From assembly GCF_002161065.1 (NCBI RefSeq), contig NZ_NFLV01000012.1, positions 1 to 64,000 on the forward strand: a stretch of 64,000 bases of DNA, written 5' to 3'. Position 1 is the first letter of the stretch. The number at the start of each line of letters is the position of its first letter. The DNA is from Eubacterium sp. An11. GTDB lineage: Bacteria; Bacillota; Clostridia; Lachnospirales; Lachnospiraceae. The notes under the pieces are model-generated. The model was not told the DNA's origin. It searched no databases and saw nothing but the letters and a program-made list of their open reading frames with translations. The translations under genes were made by a program, and so were the position numbers. Shown here in pieces: positions 50,813-58,470 of this stretch.

Positions 50813-52076
50813 AACAATTACAGAATTCCAGTTGGTTGATATTAATCGGCTTGTCCCATATATCAATAATGCAAGGACACACAGCCCGGAGCAGATAAAC
50901 AAGCTTCGGGCTTCTTTACGGGAGTTTGGATTTGTAAATCCGATTATTGTTGATAGAGATTACAACGTTCTGGCAGGACACGGACGTCTTATCGGCGCAA
51001 AGGCAGAAGGATACAAAGAAGTTCCGTGCGTTTTTGTGGATGAAATGACGGAAGCGCAGAAGAAAGCCTATATCATTGCGGACAACCGCATGGCGATGGA
51101 TGCCGGATGGGATGAGGAACTTCTGCGGGTGGAGATTGAGTCCTTGCAGGGTATGGACTTTGATCCCCTGCTGACCGGTTTTGATGAAAAGGAACTGGCA
51201 GACCTGTTTGGTACAGATGATGAGGCGAAGGAAGATGACTTCGATGTGGAAGCGGAACTGGAGAAGCCCTGCTTTTCCAAAGCAGGTGACATCTGGCGGC
51301 TTGGAAAACATACCGTCATCTGCGGGGATTCCACAGACCCGGAGACGTTCCGTTTGCTTCTTAGAGACACGAAGGTCAACCTGGTCTGCACGGACGCCCC
51401 GTATTTTGTTAAACTGGAGAGCCAGTCCGGGCGGATCGCAAACGACGATCTGGAGGATGCCCAGGCCTACGAGTTCCTCATGAAAGCATTTACGAACTTC
51501 AAAGATGCCATGGCCATTGACGCTTCTATCTATGAATTTTACGCCACTATGAAAGCGCGTGTGTTTTATGACGCCTTTGAGGATGCCGGGTTCAAGGTCG
51601 GCGCCGGACTCATCTGGAAAAAGCCCAGGGCTCCGCTGATGCGGACAGACTGGAAGTTCAACATGGAACCGATCATCTTTGGCTGGAGAAAGGATGGAAA
51701 GCACAAGTGGTATGGAGACCAGAAACAGAAAGCCGTCTTTGAATTTGATGGAATCAAGAATTCAAAAGAGGACGGACATGGTCATCCTTCCAGTAAACCT
51801 GTTCCTCTCATTGCGTATCTGATACAGCAAAGCACACAGGTAAATGGAATCGTACTGGATGGGTTTCTGGGTTCAGCATCCACGCTGATTGCCTGTGACC
51901 AGATCGGGCGGATCTGTTATGGGGTGGAACTGGAACCAAAGTTTGTAGATGTGGCAGTTATGCGTTACATGAACCAGCATGGCAACAGTGCGGATGGTGT
52001 GCTGTTGATCCGGGATGGAAAGGAACATACCTACGAACAGGCACTTGATATGGCGGAGGTAATTGCAGATGAGTAA
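50802..52076 (+). CDS. ParB-methyltransferase fusion
   Basis: 424 aa from ATG 50802, behind AAGGAGGTGCAGC. N-terminal ParB-like domain (residues ~10-100: YINNARTHSPEQINKL, NPIIVDRDYNVLAGHGR, VPCVFVDEMTEAQKKAYIIADNR). C-terminal amino-methyltransferase (N4/N6 type): motif IV-like TDAPYFV near residue 200 (DAPY where DPPY is usual) and motif I-like DGFLGSASTLIACDQIGRICYGVELEP. Such fusions modify phage DNA, often to evade restriction. SAM could come from the synthetase upstream. Two homing endonuclease genes flank it. Confidence 0.88.
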   Translation: MEHKTITEFQLVDINRLVPYINNARTHSPEQINKLRASLREFGFVNPIIVDRDYNVLAGHGRLIGAKAEGYKEVPCVFVDEMTEAQKKAYIIADNRMAMDAGWDEELLRVEIESLQGMDFDPLLTGFDEKELADLFGTDDEAKEDDFDVEAELEKPCFSKAGDIWRLGKHTVICGDSTDPETFRLLLRDTKVNLVCTDAPYFVKLESQSGRIANDDLEDAQAYEFLMKAFTNFKDAMAIDASIYEFYATMKARVFYDAFEDAGFKVGAGLIWKKPRAPLMRTDWKFNMEPIIFGWRKDGKHKWYGDQKQKAVFEFDGIKNSKEDGHGHPSSKPVPLIAYLIQQSTQVNGIVLDGFLGSASTLIACDQIGRICYGVELEPKFVDVAVMRYMNQHGNSADGVLLIRDGKEHTYEQALDMAEVIADE

Positions 52077-52686
52077 TGTAAAATATCGGTTTTCTGAAGA
52101 CGGCCTTGTAGCCTATGGGGAACTGGCAAGCGGTCAGATTTTTGTGATAGATGCCGATATGGTCGAAAAGATTCGTACAGTTAAATTTTATCTGGGCAGC
52201 AAAGGAAATGGCAGCCAATATTATGTGATTGACTGTAAGGGACGAACCCTCCATGATTATCTGTTTGAACACAGGCCAGGCTATGAAATAGACCATATAA
52301 ATCTGGACACATTTGACAATCGCAGGTGCAATATCCGTTATTGTACACATCAGCAGAACCAGATGAACCAGCCGCTGCAGAAAAATAATACTTCCGGTGT
52401 CAGTGGCGTGAGTTATTATCCGCCAAGGCGCAAATTCCGGGCAAGAATAAAAATCTGCCAGCAAGAGATACACCTTGGCTATTTTGATACCTTTGAAGAT
52501 GCAGTAAAAGCGCGGAATATTGGAATGCTTTGTATGTTTGGACAGTATGGGAGATATAACGATACTGGAAAAGCACCGGATTGGATTGAAAGAAAAGTCG
52601 CTGGAAAATGTGCGCGTTATGCGGAACTCTCGCAGAACAGCGCATTTTTTGATTTCTGGGATGGGGGTGTTGTCAATGATCCATGA
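52069..52686 (+). CDS. HNH-AP2 homing endonuclease
   Basis: 205 aa from ATG 52069, behind GGAGGTAATTGC. HNH core YEIDHINLDTFDNRRCNIR (about 78-96) followed by an AP2 DNA-binding domain (NTSGVSGVSYYPPRRKFRARI, then HLGYFDTFEDAVKAR). AT-rich compared with its neighbours. It overlaps the preceding methyltransferase gene by 8 bp and the following one by 11 bp. It probably targets the methyltransferase region of related phages. Confidence 0.88.
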   Translation: MSNVKYRFSEDGLVAYGELASGQIFVIDADMVEKIRTVKFYLGSKGNGSQYYVIDCKGRTLHDYLFEHRPGYEIDHINLDTFDNRRCNIRYCTHQQNQMNQPLQKNNTSGVSGVSYYPPRRKFRARIKICQQEIHLGYFDTFEDAVKARNIGMLCMFGQYGRYNDTGKAPDWIERKVAGKCARYAELSQNSAFFDFWDGGVVNDP

Positions 52687-54619
52687 CAAACTGACCCTCG
52701 GCAGCCTCTTTGACGGCTCCGGCGGCTTCCCCCTGGGCGGCTTGCTCTCCGGCATTACCCCCGTTTGGGCATCGGAGATTGAGCCGTTCCCCATCCGGGT
52801 GACCACAAAGCGGCTGCCTTTTATGAAGCATTACGGCGATGTCTCCCGGATGGACGGCGCAGAGGTAGAGCCGGTGGACATCATCACCTTCGGCTCGCCC
52901 TGCCAGGATATGAGCATTGCCGGGAAAAGAGCCGGGCTTGGCGGCTCACGGAGTAACCTCTTTTATGAGGCAATACGGATTGTAAAAGAAATGAGGTGTG
53001 CAACCGATGGAAAATATCCGAGGTATATCGTCTGGGAGAACGTCCCTGGCGCGTTCAGTTCCAACAAGGGCGCGGACTTCCAGTCCGTCCTCGAAGAGGT
53101 CTGCTCGGTCAAAGGATACGAAATTCATACTCCTCGACCTGAGAGATGGGCAAACGCCGGGGAGATCATGGCAGACGATTTCAGTCTCGCATGGCGGGTA
53201 TTTGATGCGCAGTACTGGGGAGTTCCCCAGCGCAGAAAACGTATCTACCTTGTCGCAGATTTTGCAGGCGGGAGTGCCGGAAAAATACTATTTGAGTCCG
53301 AAGGCGTGTCTGGGTATACTCCGCAGGGCTTCCGCCCGTGGCAAGGAACTGCCGGAACTTTTGCGGAAGGCGCTGGAGCGTCAGGCTGCGTCTGCTTAAA
53401 CGACCAGGGCGGCAGCCGCATGGATGTGACGGAGGACGTTGCGGCAACGCTCCGGGCAGAAAACCACGGGCATCCTCCCTGCGTGATGGGGGCAGCCGGT
53501 TTCTGTACCGAGCATTCCGCACAGGCCAGGGGCATCGGGTATGAGGAGGAGACCTCGCCTACTCTCCGTACCGGTACGGTGCCGGCGGCGGTTTATGAAA
53601 ACCATAGCCAGGACACCAGATACACCGGCCCGCTGGAGACAGCCCCCACGGTTATGTCTACCTATGGCACAGGCGGAAACAACCAGCCCTTTGTGGTGGA
53701 GACACCCAAGACGCTGAAGATCCGCTCTGGCTGTGAGGGCGGCGGCAAAGGTGCACTGATCCAGGATAACAAATCCGCTACGCTTGGCTGCAACAACGAC
53801 CAGACGGTATTCGTGCCGTTTGTGAAAGGTACCCGGCCCCACTCTCCCGATGAAGAACCGCAGTGGAAAGCCTCCGATGTGGCGAACACACTGAATACCT
53901 GCGATGTGGGCGAGACCCGGTGTAATGAACTGGCGGTCAAAGTATATGGCATCTGCTCTAAAGACAGCAACGCCATGAAATCCGAGAATCCCAAGAGCGG
54001 CTTCTACGAAGCGGAAACTTCCAGATGCCTGGATGCGAACGGCGGAAATCCTACCTGCAATCAGGGAGGCATGGCCGTGGTGGCCCTGCAGGGTTCCATG
54101 ATTGGCAGGGCGGAAAAGAACGGTCCCCAGGGCAGCGGCGTGAATGAGGATGTATCCTTTACGCTGGATGCTGCTGATCGTCACGCCGTAGCCTACTGCA
54201 TGACCACCGGCACTTACACCCAGATGCTTAAGGAACAGTCCCCGACCTTGATGGCAAGGGACTATAAAGACCCGCCTGTAGTGAACGAGACAGAGCCGGA
54301 ATACATTGTACGCAGGCTGATGCCCACCGAGTGCGCAAGGCTGCAGGGGTTCCCGGACTGGTGGTGCACCGGGCTTGAAACCGATGAGCCGTCTGAGGAG
54401 GAGATCGAGTTCTGGACAGAGGTGTTTGAGATACACCGCTCCGTCATGGGGAAGTCCTCCAGACCCAAGAGCCGGAACCAGATCATCAAGTGGCTGAAAA
54501 ATCCCCACTCCGACAGCGCAGAATATAAAATGTGGGGCAACGGCGTGGCGCTCCCCAACGTCTATTTCGTGCTTTCCGGCATTGTGTACTACTCACAATT
54601 CCCGGAATTTTTGTTGTGA
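52676..54619 (+). CDS. DNA (cytosine-5) methyltransferase
   Basis: 647 aa from ATG 52676; long in-frame text upstream belongs to the shadow of the homing endonuclease gene. C5 motifs in order: I LGSLFDGSGGFPLGG, IV FGSPCQDMSIAG (catalytic Cys in PCQ), VI WENVPGAF, VIII PQRRKRIYLVADF, IX-X PTECARLQGFPDWW and WGNGVALPN. Between VIII and IX there is a very long target-recognition region of ~300 residues containing short repeat-like elements (DVAATLRAENHG, SPTLRTGT, DVANTLNTCD). Modifies phage DNA against host restriction. Confidence 0.92.
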   Translation: MIHDKLTLGSLFDGSGGFPLGGLLSGITPVWASEIEPFPIRVTTKRLPFMKHYGDVSRMDGAEVEPVDIITFGSPCQDMSIAGKRAGLGGSRSNLFYEAIRIVKEMRCATDGKYPRYIVWENVPGAFSSNKGADFQSVLEEVCSVKGYEIHTPRPERWANAGEIMADDFSLAWRVFDAQYWGVPQRRKRIYLVADFAGGSAGKILFESEGVSGYTPQGFRPWQGTAGTFAEGAGASGCVCLNDQGGSRMDVTEDVAATLRAENHGHPPCVMGAAGFCTEHSAQARGIGYEEETSPTLRTGTVPAAVYENHSQDTRYTGPLETAPTVMSTYGTGGNNQPFVVETPKTLKIRSGCEGGGKGALIQDNKSATLGCNNDQTVFVPFVKGTRPHSPDEEPQWKASDVANTLNTCDVGETRCNELAVKVYGICSKDSNAMKSENPKSGFYEAETSRCLDANGGNPTCNQGGMAVVALQGSMIGRAEKNGPQGSGVNEDVSFTLDAADRHAVAYCMTTGTYTQMLKEQSPTLMARDYKDPPVVNETEPEYIVRRLMPTECARLQGFPDWWCTGLETDEPSEEEIEFWTEVFEIHRSVMGKSSRPKSRNQIIKWLKNPHSDSAEYKMWGNGVALPNVYFVLSGIVYYSQFPEFLL

Positions 54620-54627
54620 CATATTTT

Positions 54628-54683
54628 GTGCCGGATTCGCTTGCTATTTCCGCTGCTTAGAGTGATTAATGTAGTACCGAAAA
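54628..54683. repeat. Leader element, copy A (most diverged)
   Basis: GTGCCGGATTCGCTTGCTAT, then CTTAGAG and TACCGAAA, up to the ribosome site of the 54701 gene. It aligns with copies at 56124 and 58162 along ~55 bp. It lies between the C5-methyltransferase stop and the next gene. Confidence 0.5.
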
Positions 54684-54700
54684 ACAAGGAGGTACAGGGA

Positions 54701-55423
54701 ATGCGAATTGAATTTCACAGAACAGGAGCGGAAAGGAAGGCGCTGGTAACAGCCATCGGGGAAATCCTGGAGGTCAGGCCGCAGTACAAAGGAATGCCGA
54801 GCGCCGCTTACGAAATCGGCTACTTTACAGTAACGAAAGAAGGTACGCTGGAATTTGATGACCGGGCCGACAGCGGGGAGGTGGAAAACCTGCTGGAGCA
54901 GCTTGCTGACCGGGGGATCGTTGCAGCACCCGCAGAAATGGCACAGGCATGGCTTAACGCAAGGGCAGAGGAATTATCCAAGGCAAGTGAAAACGAGCCA
55001 CAGGAGGCGAACGTGGGGCTTACGGTGGAAATCCCGCTTGATAAGGTATCGTTGGGCAATCTTACTAAGCTGCTGGAAGCCAAGGGCAAACTGATACGGA
55101 AAGCTTTGGGGATCAGCGAGCTTTCCTTTGAAATCATGGAGGACCGGGTGGCGTTTCCTTGGTTCGAGGAACTGCCCGATTCCGATGCTGCTAAAGCCTA
55201 CACCCACTTCATTTCCGCACTCTGCGAGATGAGCAGGAATGCCAAGCGGGTAACAGCGACTGAGAAACCGGTGGAGAATGAGAAATACGCATTCCGCTGT
55301 TTTCTGCTGCGGTTGGGATTTATCGGCAGCGAATATAAAGCGGAGCGCAAGATCCTGCTGAAGAATCTGACCGGGTCCTCGGCTTTCAAGGATGGGGGTG
55401 TGAACCATGAAGTTTCCAAGTAG
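54701..55423 (+). CDS. Phage protein sharing its C-terminal module with the amidoligase
   Basis: 240 aa from ATG 54701, behind AAGGAGGTACAGGG. Residues ~1-90 are a mixed alpha/beta part (IGYFTVTKEGTLEFDDR), then a helical middle. The last ~70 residues, including YAFRCFLLRLGFIGSEYKA and NLTGSSAFKDG, closely follow the C-terminus of the amidoligase at 56224 (YAMRTWLLRLGFIGEEF, NLSGDTAF). Proteins like this have been loosely called virulence-related; no function is known. The shared module suggests joint action or a common partner. Confidence 0.65.
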   Translation: MRIEFHRTGAERKALVTAIGEILEVRPQYKGMPSAAYEIGYFTVTKEGTLEFDDRADSGEVENLLEQLADRGIVAAPAEMAQAWLNARAEELSKASENEPQEANVGLTVEIPLDKVSLGNLTKLLEAKGKLIRKALGISELSFEIMEDRVAFPWFEELPDSDAAKAYTHFISALCEMSRNAKRVTATEKPVENEKYAFRCFLLRLGFIGSEYKAERKILLKNLTGSSAFKDGGVNHEVSK

Positions 55424-55799
55424 AGAGATTGTGGAAAGCATCCGCCGGGAATATCCCGCCGGCACCCGTGTGGAATTGGTGCAGATGGATGATGTGCAGG
55501 CTCCGCCTGCCGGTACAAAAGGCACCGTCAAAGGTGTGGATGACACCGGTTTCCTCCTTATGCGCTGGGATAATGGCAGTGGCCTGAACGTGGTCTATGG
55601 GGAGGATATTGTCCGGAAAATTCCTGTGGTCAAAACAGTTTGTTATGGCAGAACCAAAGAATGGTACAGCCGTGCGGAGGCAGAGCAGTTTTTCTTTCAC
55701 GCAATGATGAACTCCGAAGGCAGTGAGCAAAATCGGTACATGAAAATATATACGGAATTGAAATTGGGGAAAGCATTCTGTACGGATGAGGAGGAATGA
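55407..55799 (+). CDS. DUF4314-domain protein
   Basis: 130 aa. The first ~70 residues (REIVESIRREYPAGTRVELVQMDD, GTKGTVKGVDDTGFLLMRWDNG, LNVVYGED) match DUF4314, a small SH3-like fold of phage and ICE proteins. The rest is a short helical tail with a CYGRTKEWYSRAEAEQFF segment. It overlaps the preceding gene by 17 bp. Role unknown. Confidence 0.8.
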   Translation: MKFPSREIVESIRREYPAGTRVELVQMDDVQAPPAGTKGTVKGVDDTGFLLMRWDNGSGLNVVYGEDIVRKIPVVKTVCYGRTKEWYSRAEAEQFFFHAMMNSEGSEQNRYMKIYTELKLGKAFCTDEEE

Positions 55800-55802
55800 G
55801 CA

Positions 55803-56084
55803 ATGGAACAGGATATTTTGGAGCAGCTCTATTTTGGCAGGATTGTGCCATGGGAGAACCGGAATGATAAGACTCCTGAGATGGAACAATGCAGTGAGCA
55901 GGTTTATCGGGATACAGAGCATTTGACACAGCTACTGGATGAGGACGGGAAAAAGATCCTTGAGCGGCTCATGGATAACCGTTCTGAACTGGAAAGCCAT
56001 CAGATCCTGGAGGGCTTTAAGGATGGGTTCCGGCTGGGGGTTCAGCTTACGGCAGCAGGTTTTGGAAATAAAAATAAGCTGTAA
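55803..56084 (+). CDS. DUF6809-like small protein
   Basis: 93 aa, all-helical, acidic. LEQLYFGRIVPWENR at the start, then LLDEDGKKILERLMDNRSELESHQILEGFKDGFRLGVQL. This pattern is common in Clostridia phages and mobile elements (DUF6809). It starts 4 bp after the DUF4314 stop. Similar in outline to the protein at 35124. Function unknown. Confidence 0.7.
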   Translation: MEQDILEQLYFGRIVPWENRNDKTPEMEQCSEQVYRDTEHLTQLLDEDGKKILERLMDNRSELESHQILEGFKDGFRLGVQLTAAGFGNKNKL

Positions 56085-56123
56085 AACACACAAATTCTGC
56101 CCGGAATCATTGTGTAATATATA

Positions 56124-56187
56124 GTGCGGAATTAACTTGCTATTATCCTCTTTTAGAGCGAATATGTGTACACCGAAAGGGAAAACA
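56124..56187. repeat. Leader element, copy B
   Basis: GTGCGGAATTAACTTGC, then TTTTAGAGCGAATATGT and ACACCGAAAGGGAAAACA. The last two strings are identical in copy C. It lies 37 bp before the amidoligase start, whose ACGGAGG ribosome site follows. Confidence 0.65.
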
Positions 56188-56223
56188 CACAGCCGCAGGG
56201 CAGAAAAAACGGAGGATTTCAGA

Positions 56224-57174
56224 ATGAATGAGAAAACAGCAAGGCAGATTGCAGAGATGAAAACGCAGACTATCGGGGTTGAGGTGGAAATGAACAATAT
56301 CACCCGGCAGAAGGCTGCGAAGGTTGCCGCCACCTACTTCGGCACAGGCAGATATGAGAACACTGCCGGCCGCAACGGGTACAGCACTTGGAGCGCATGG
56401 GACAGTCAGGGACGCGAGTGGAAATTCCAGAAGGACGTTTCCATCGCAGGACCGGAAGAACAGGAATGCGAACTGGTCACCCCGATCCTGACCTACGGCG
56501 ACATCGAAACCCTGCAGGAGCTTTGCAGGCAGCTCAGACATGCCGGAGCGAAAAGCGACGCCAGCCGTGGCTGTGGAGTTCACATCCACATCGGAGCGCA
56601 GGGGCACACGCCGCAGAGCCTTCGGAACCTTGCCAATATTATGGCGAGCCATGAAAGCCTGATCGCCGAGGCACTGAAACTTGACCGGGGCCGCATGAAC
56701 CGTTACTGCCGCACGGTAGACCCACAGTTTTTGGAGCAGGTCAATCGCAGGAAGCCCCGCACAATGTCACAGCTTGCAGACATCTGGTACAACAGCAACG
56801 GCGCAAGCTACGGAAGAAACCACCATTACAACGACAGCCGCTACCATATGCTCAACCTCCACGCCACCTTTACCAAAGGCACGGTCGAGTTCCGGCTCTT
56901 CCAGTTTGATGAGCCGACAGCCGAGCGCAGGGGCGGCATCCACGCGGGGCAGCTTAAAAGCTACATCCAGCTTTGCCTGGCCTTAAGCCAAATGGCAAAG
57001 GATGTGCGGACGGCAAGCCCTAAGCCCCAGCAGAACGAGAACCCCAAATACGCCATGCGCACCTGGCTCCTCCGCCTGGGCTTCATCGGCGAGGAGTTCG
57101 CAACGGCCAGAGATTTTCTGACCCGCAATCTTTCTGGGGACACAGCCTTCCGGCACGGTAGAGCAGCCGCTTGA
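56224..57174 (+). CDS. Phage amidoligase (glutamine-synthetase-like fold)
   Basis: Amidoligases join a carboxyl and an amine with ATP, for example attaching amino acids or amines to peptides or wall parts. 316 aa from ATG 56224, behind ACGGAGG. Motifs: GVEVEM (18-23), ELVTPIL (83-89), CGVHIHI (117-123), RYHMLNLHA (206-214), GTVEFRLF (219-226); the acidic and His residues fit metal and ATP sites. Residues ~245-311 are a helical C-terminal module shared with the 54701 protein. A cyclotransferase-like gene 290 bp downstream is the partner known for phage amidoligases. The substrate is unknown. Confidence 0.88.
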   Translation: MNEKTARQIAEMKTQTIGVEVEMNNITRQKAAKVAATYFGTGRYENTAGRNGYSTWSAWDSQGREWKFQKDVSIAGPEEQECELVTPILTYGDIETLQELCRQLRHAGAKSDASRGCGVHIHIGAQGHTPQSLRNLANIMASHESLIAEALKLDRGRMNRYCRTVDPQFLEQVNRRKPRTMSQLADIWYNSNGASYGRNHHYNDSRYHMLNLHATFTKGTVEFRLFQFDEPTAERRGGIHAGQLKSYIQLCLALSQMAKDVRTASPKPQQNENPKYAMRTWLLRLGFIGEEFATARDFLTRNLSGDTAFRHGRAAA

Positions 57175-57199
57175 AGGACACGCAGGAGTTAGCCTCCTG

Positions 57200-57254
57200 C
57201 CACCTTACCCTTGACCGCCTCGGCGGTCTTAAGGTGGTAGAAGGGTGATCCCTT
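57200..57254 (+). promoter_or_regulatory. Nested hairpins between amidoligase and the next gene
   Basis: CCACCTTA (57200-57207) pairs with TAAGGTGG (57230-57237) around an inner perfect stem GACCGCC (57213-57219)/GGCGGTC (57222-57228). A second small hairpin AAGGG/CCCTT (57241-57254) follows. No T-run. It may tune expression of the small genes relative to the amidoligase. Confidence 0.55.
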
Positions 57255-57272
57255 CGGAAAGGAGATGCGGAT

Positions 57273-57461
57273 ATGCATTTGACAATTAAGGATACTGCGA
57301 AAATGAGGAGAATGGGATATACCGTTAAGGCGATGTACGAAACGGCGAAAGGCATCCCGTTCCTAAAGTATTTCATGGACAAGGCAGAAATGGACAGATT
57401 TACCGCAAATGCGGAAGAAGAGGGTTCAAGGCTGGTGGCTTGGGCAGAAAGGGGTGCTTGA
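57273..57461 (+). CDS. Small protein of the amidoligase cassette
   Basis: 62 aa, helical and slightly basic at the start (MHLTIKDTAKMRRMGYTVKAMYETAKGIPFLKYF), ending AEEEGSRLVAWAERGA. ATG 57273 lies behind AAAGGAG. It sits between the amidoligase and the cyclotransferase-like gene, 4 bp before the latter. No family recognised; it could be the peptide substrate or an adaptor, but nothing in the sequence proves it. Confidence 0.55.
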   Translation: MHLTIKDTAKMRRMGYTVKAMYETAKGIPFLKYFMDKAEMDRFTANAEEEGSRLVAWAERGA

Positions 57462-57464
57462 AAG

Positions 57465-57935
57465 ATGAAGAGATATTACATTGCTTATGGAAGTAACCTC
57501 AATGTTGGTCAGATGCGGATGCGCTGCCCGCACGCCACAATCCTCGGTACGGCAAATCTTAAGGGCTGGGAACTGCTTTTTAAGGGGAGTAAGACCGGCT
57601 CCTACCTGACCATCGAGAAAAGCGAAGGCGGTACGGTCCCTGTGGTGATCTGGGAGGTGACGGCGACCGATGAAGCCGCCCTCGACCGCTACGAGGGATT
57701 CCCCAATTTCTATTACAAGCGGGACATTAAACTTCAGTACAAAGGCATCCGCACGGGGAAGCGCAGGACGGTGACGGCCTTTGCCTACATCATGCATGAG
57801 GACAGGCCGATTGGCATTCCGAGTAATTTCTACATGAGGACTTGCTTGGAAGGGTATGATACCTTCTGCTTCGACAAAAACATTCTGGTTGACGCTTACG
57901 ACAAATGCAGGGAGGTATGCGGATATGAAGGATAA
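57465..57935 (+). CDS. Gamma-glutamylcyclotransferase-like (AIG2/GGCT) protein
   Basis: 156 aa. Opens with YYIAYGSNLN (YGSN at 8-11, the substrate loop) and carries RYEGFP with the catalytic-type Glu 77. The GGCT fold splits gamma-glutamyl amines, releasing 5-oxoproline. In phages such genes travel with amidoligases, which suggests that one adds and the other trims a gamma-glutamyl group. It starts 4 bp after the small gene and overlaps the next gene by 11 bp. Confidence 0.88.
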   Translation: MKRYYIAYGSNLNVGQMRMRCPHATILGTANLKGWELLFKGSKTGSYLTIEKSEGGTVPVVIWEVTATDEAALDRYEGFPNFYYKRDIKLQYKGIRTGKRRTVTAFAYIMHEDRPIGIPSNFYMRTCLEGYDTFCFDKNILVDAYDKCREVCGYEG

Positions 57936-58125
57936 TGTGATCCGGATAGCGGTTTGCCCACTGTGTGGCAGAACCTACCATGGCGTTCCGGCGCTTTCAC
58001 GGGAGGACAACAAAACGTTCATCTGCCCAGACTGCGGCACCCGGCAGGCGCTCCAGTCCATCGGTGTGGAGCCATCTGAACAGGAACAGATCATCGAGAC
58101 GATCCACCGTCATACACAGGAGTGA
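57925..58125 (+). CDS. Zinc-ribbon protein
   Basis: 66 aa from ATG 57925, within the end of the cyclotransferase-like gene. Two CxxCG knuckles (CPLCGRTYHGVP and CPDCGTRQALQSIG) make a compact zinc ribbon; a short helix follows. Frequently seen as small phage proteins of unknown role. Overlap with the cyclotransferase-like gene suggests coexpression. Confidence 0.7.
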   Translation: MKDNVIRIAVCPLCGRTYHGVPALSREDNKTFICPDCGTRQALQSIGVEPSEQEQIIETIHRHTQE

Positions 58126-58161
58126 TATACACAATTTGTTCCTCCCATCTTTGTGCAGATT

Positions 58162-58227
58162 ATGCTCAGAATTGACTTGATAATATGTGCTTTTAGAGCG
58201 AATATGTACACACCGAAAGGGAAAACA
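58162..58227. repeat. Leader element, copy C
   Basis: TGCTCAGAATTGACTTG, then TTTTAGAGCGAATATGT and ACACCGAAAGGGAAAACA as in copy B. It lies just before the ribosome site (ACGGAGG) of the 58249 gene. Confidence 0.65.
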
Positions 58228-58248
58228 AAGAAAACGGAGGACGCCAAC

Positions 58249-58440
58249 ATGAAAGCCTACAACGCCTTTAGAACACAGGTTGAGAACATCAAGACTGAGA
58301 AGGACCTCAAAGATGCCCACATTAGCATTTGCCGCGCATACAGCGCCTACCGCATCAGCTACGAGCAGTTCATGGAGCTCCGGAAGATGATGATTTCCAA
58401 GAGAGCCGAAAAAGGCTTTTCTTGGGGCAAGGGCATTTAA
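58249..58440 (+). CDS. Small helical phage protein
   Basis: 63 aa from ATG 58249, behind ACGGAGG. Predicted two or three helices (FRTQVENIKTEKDLKDAHISICRAYSAYRISYEQFMELRKMM), net basic. No family recognised. It is the third gene in this island that follows a copy of the leader element, so it may belong with the amidoligase cassette in regulation. Confidence 0.55.
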   Translation: MKAYNAFRTQVENIKTEKDLKDAHISICRAYSAYRISYEQFMELRKMMISKRAEKGFSWGKGI

Positions 58441-58470
58441 AAAACGGCGCAGGACACGGAGGGTAAAATC

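Noticed and set aside
53396-54508. Minus-strand frame of 370 codons inside the C5-methyltransferase gene
   Set aside because: Mirror of the real gene; its sequence is low in any family pattern and it lies in the target-recognition region of a well-supported gene.
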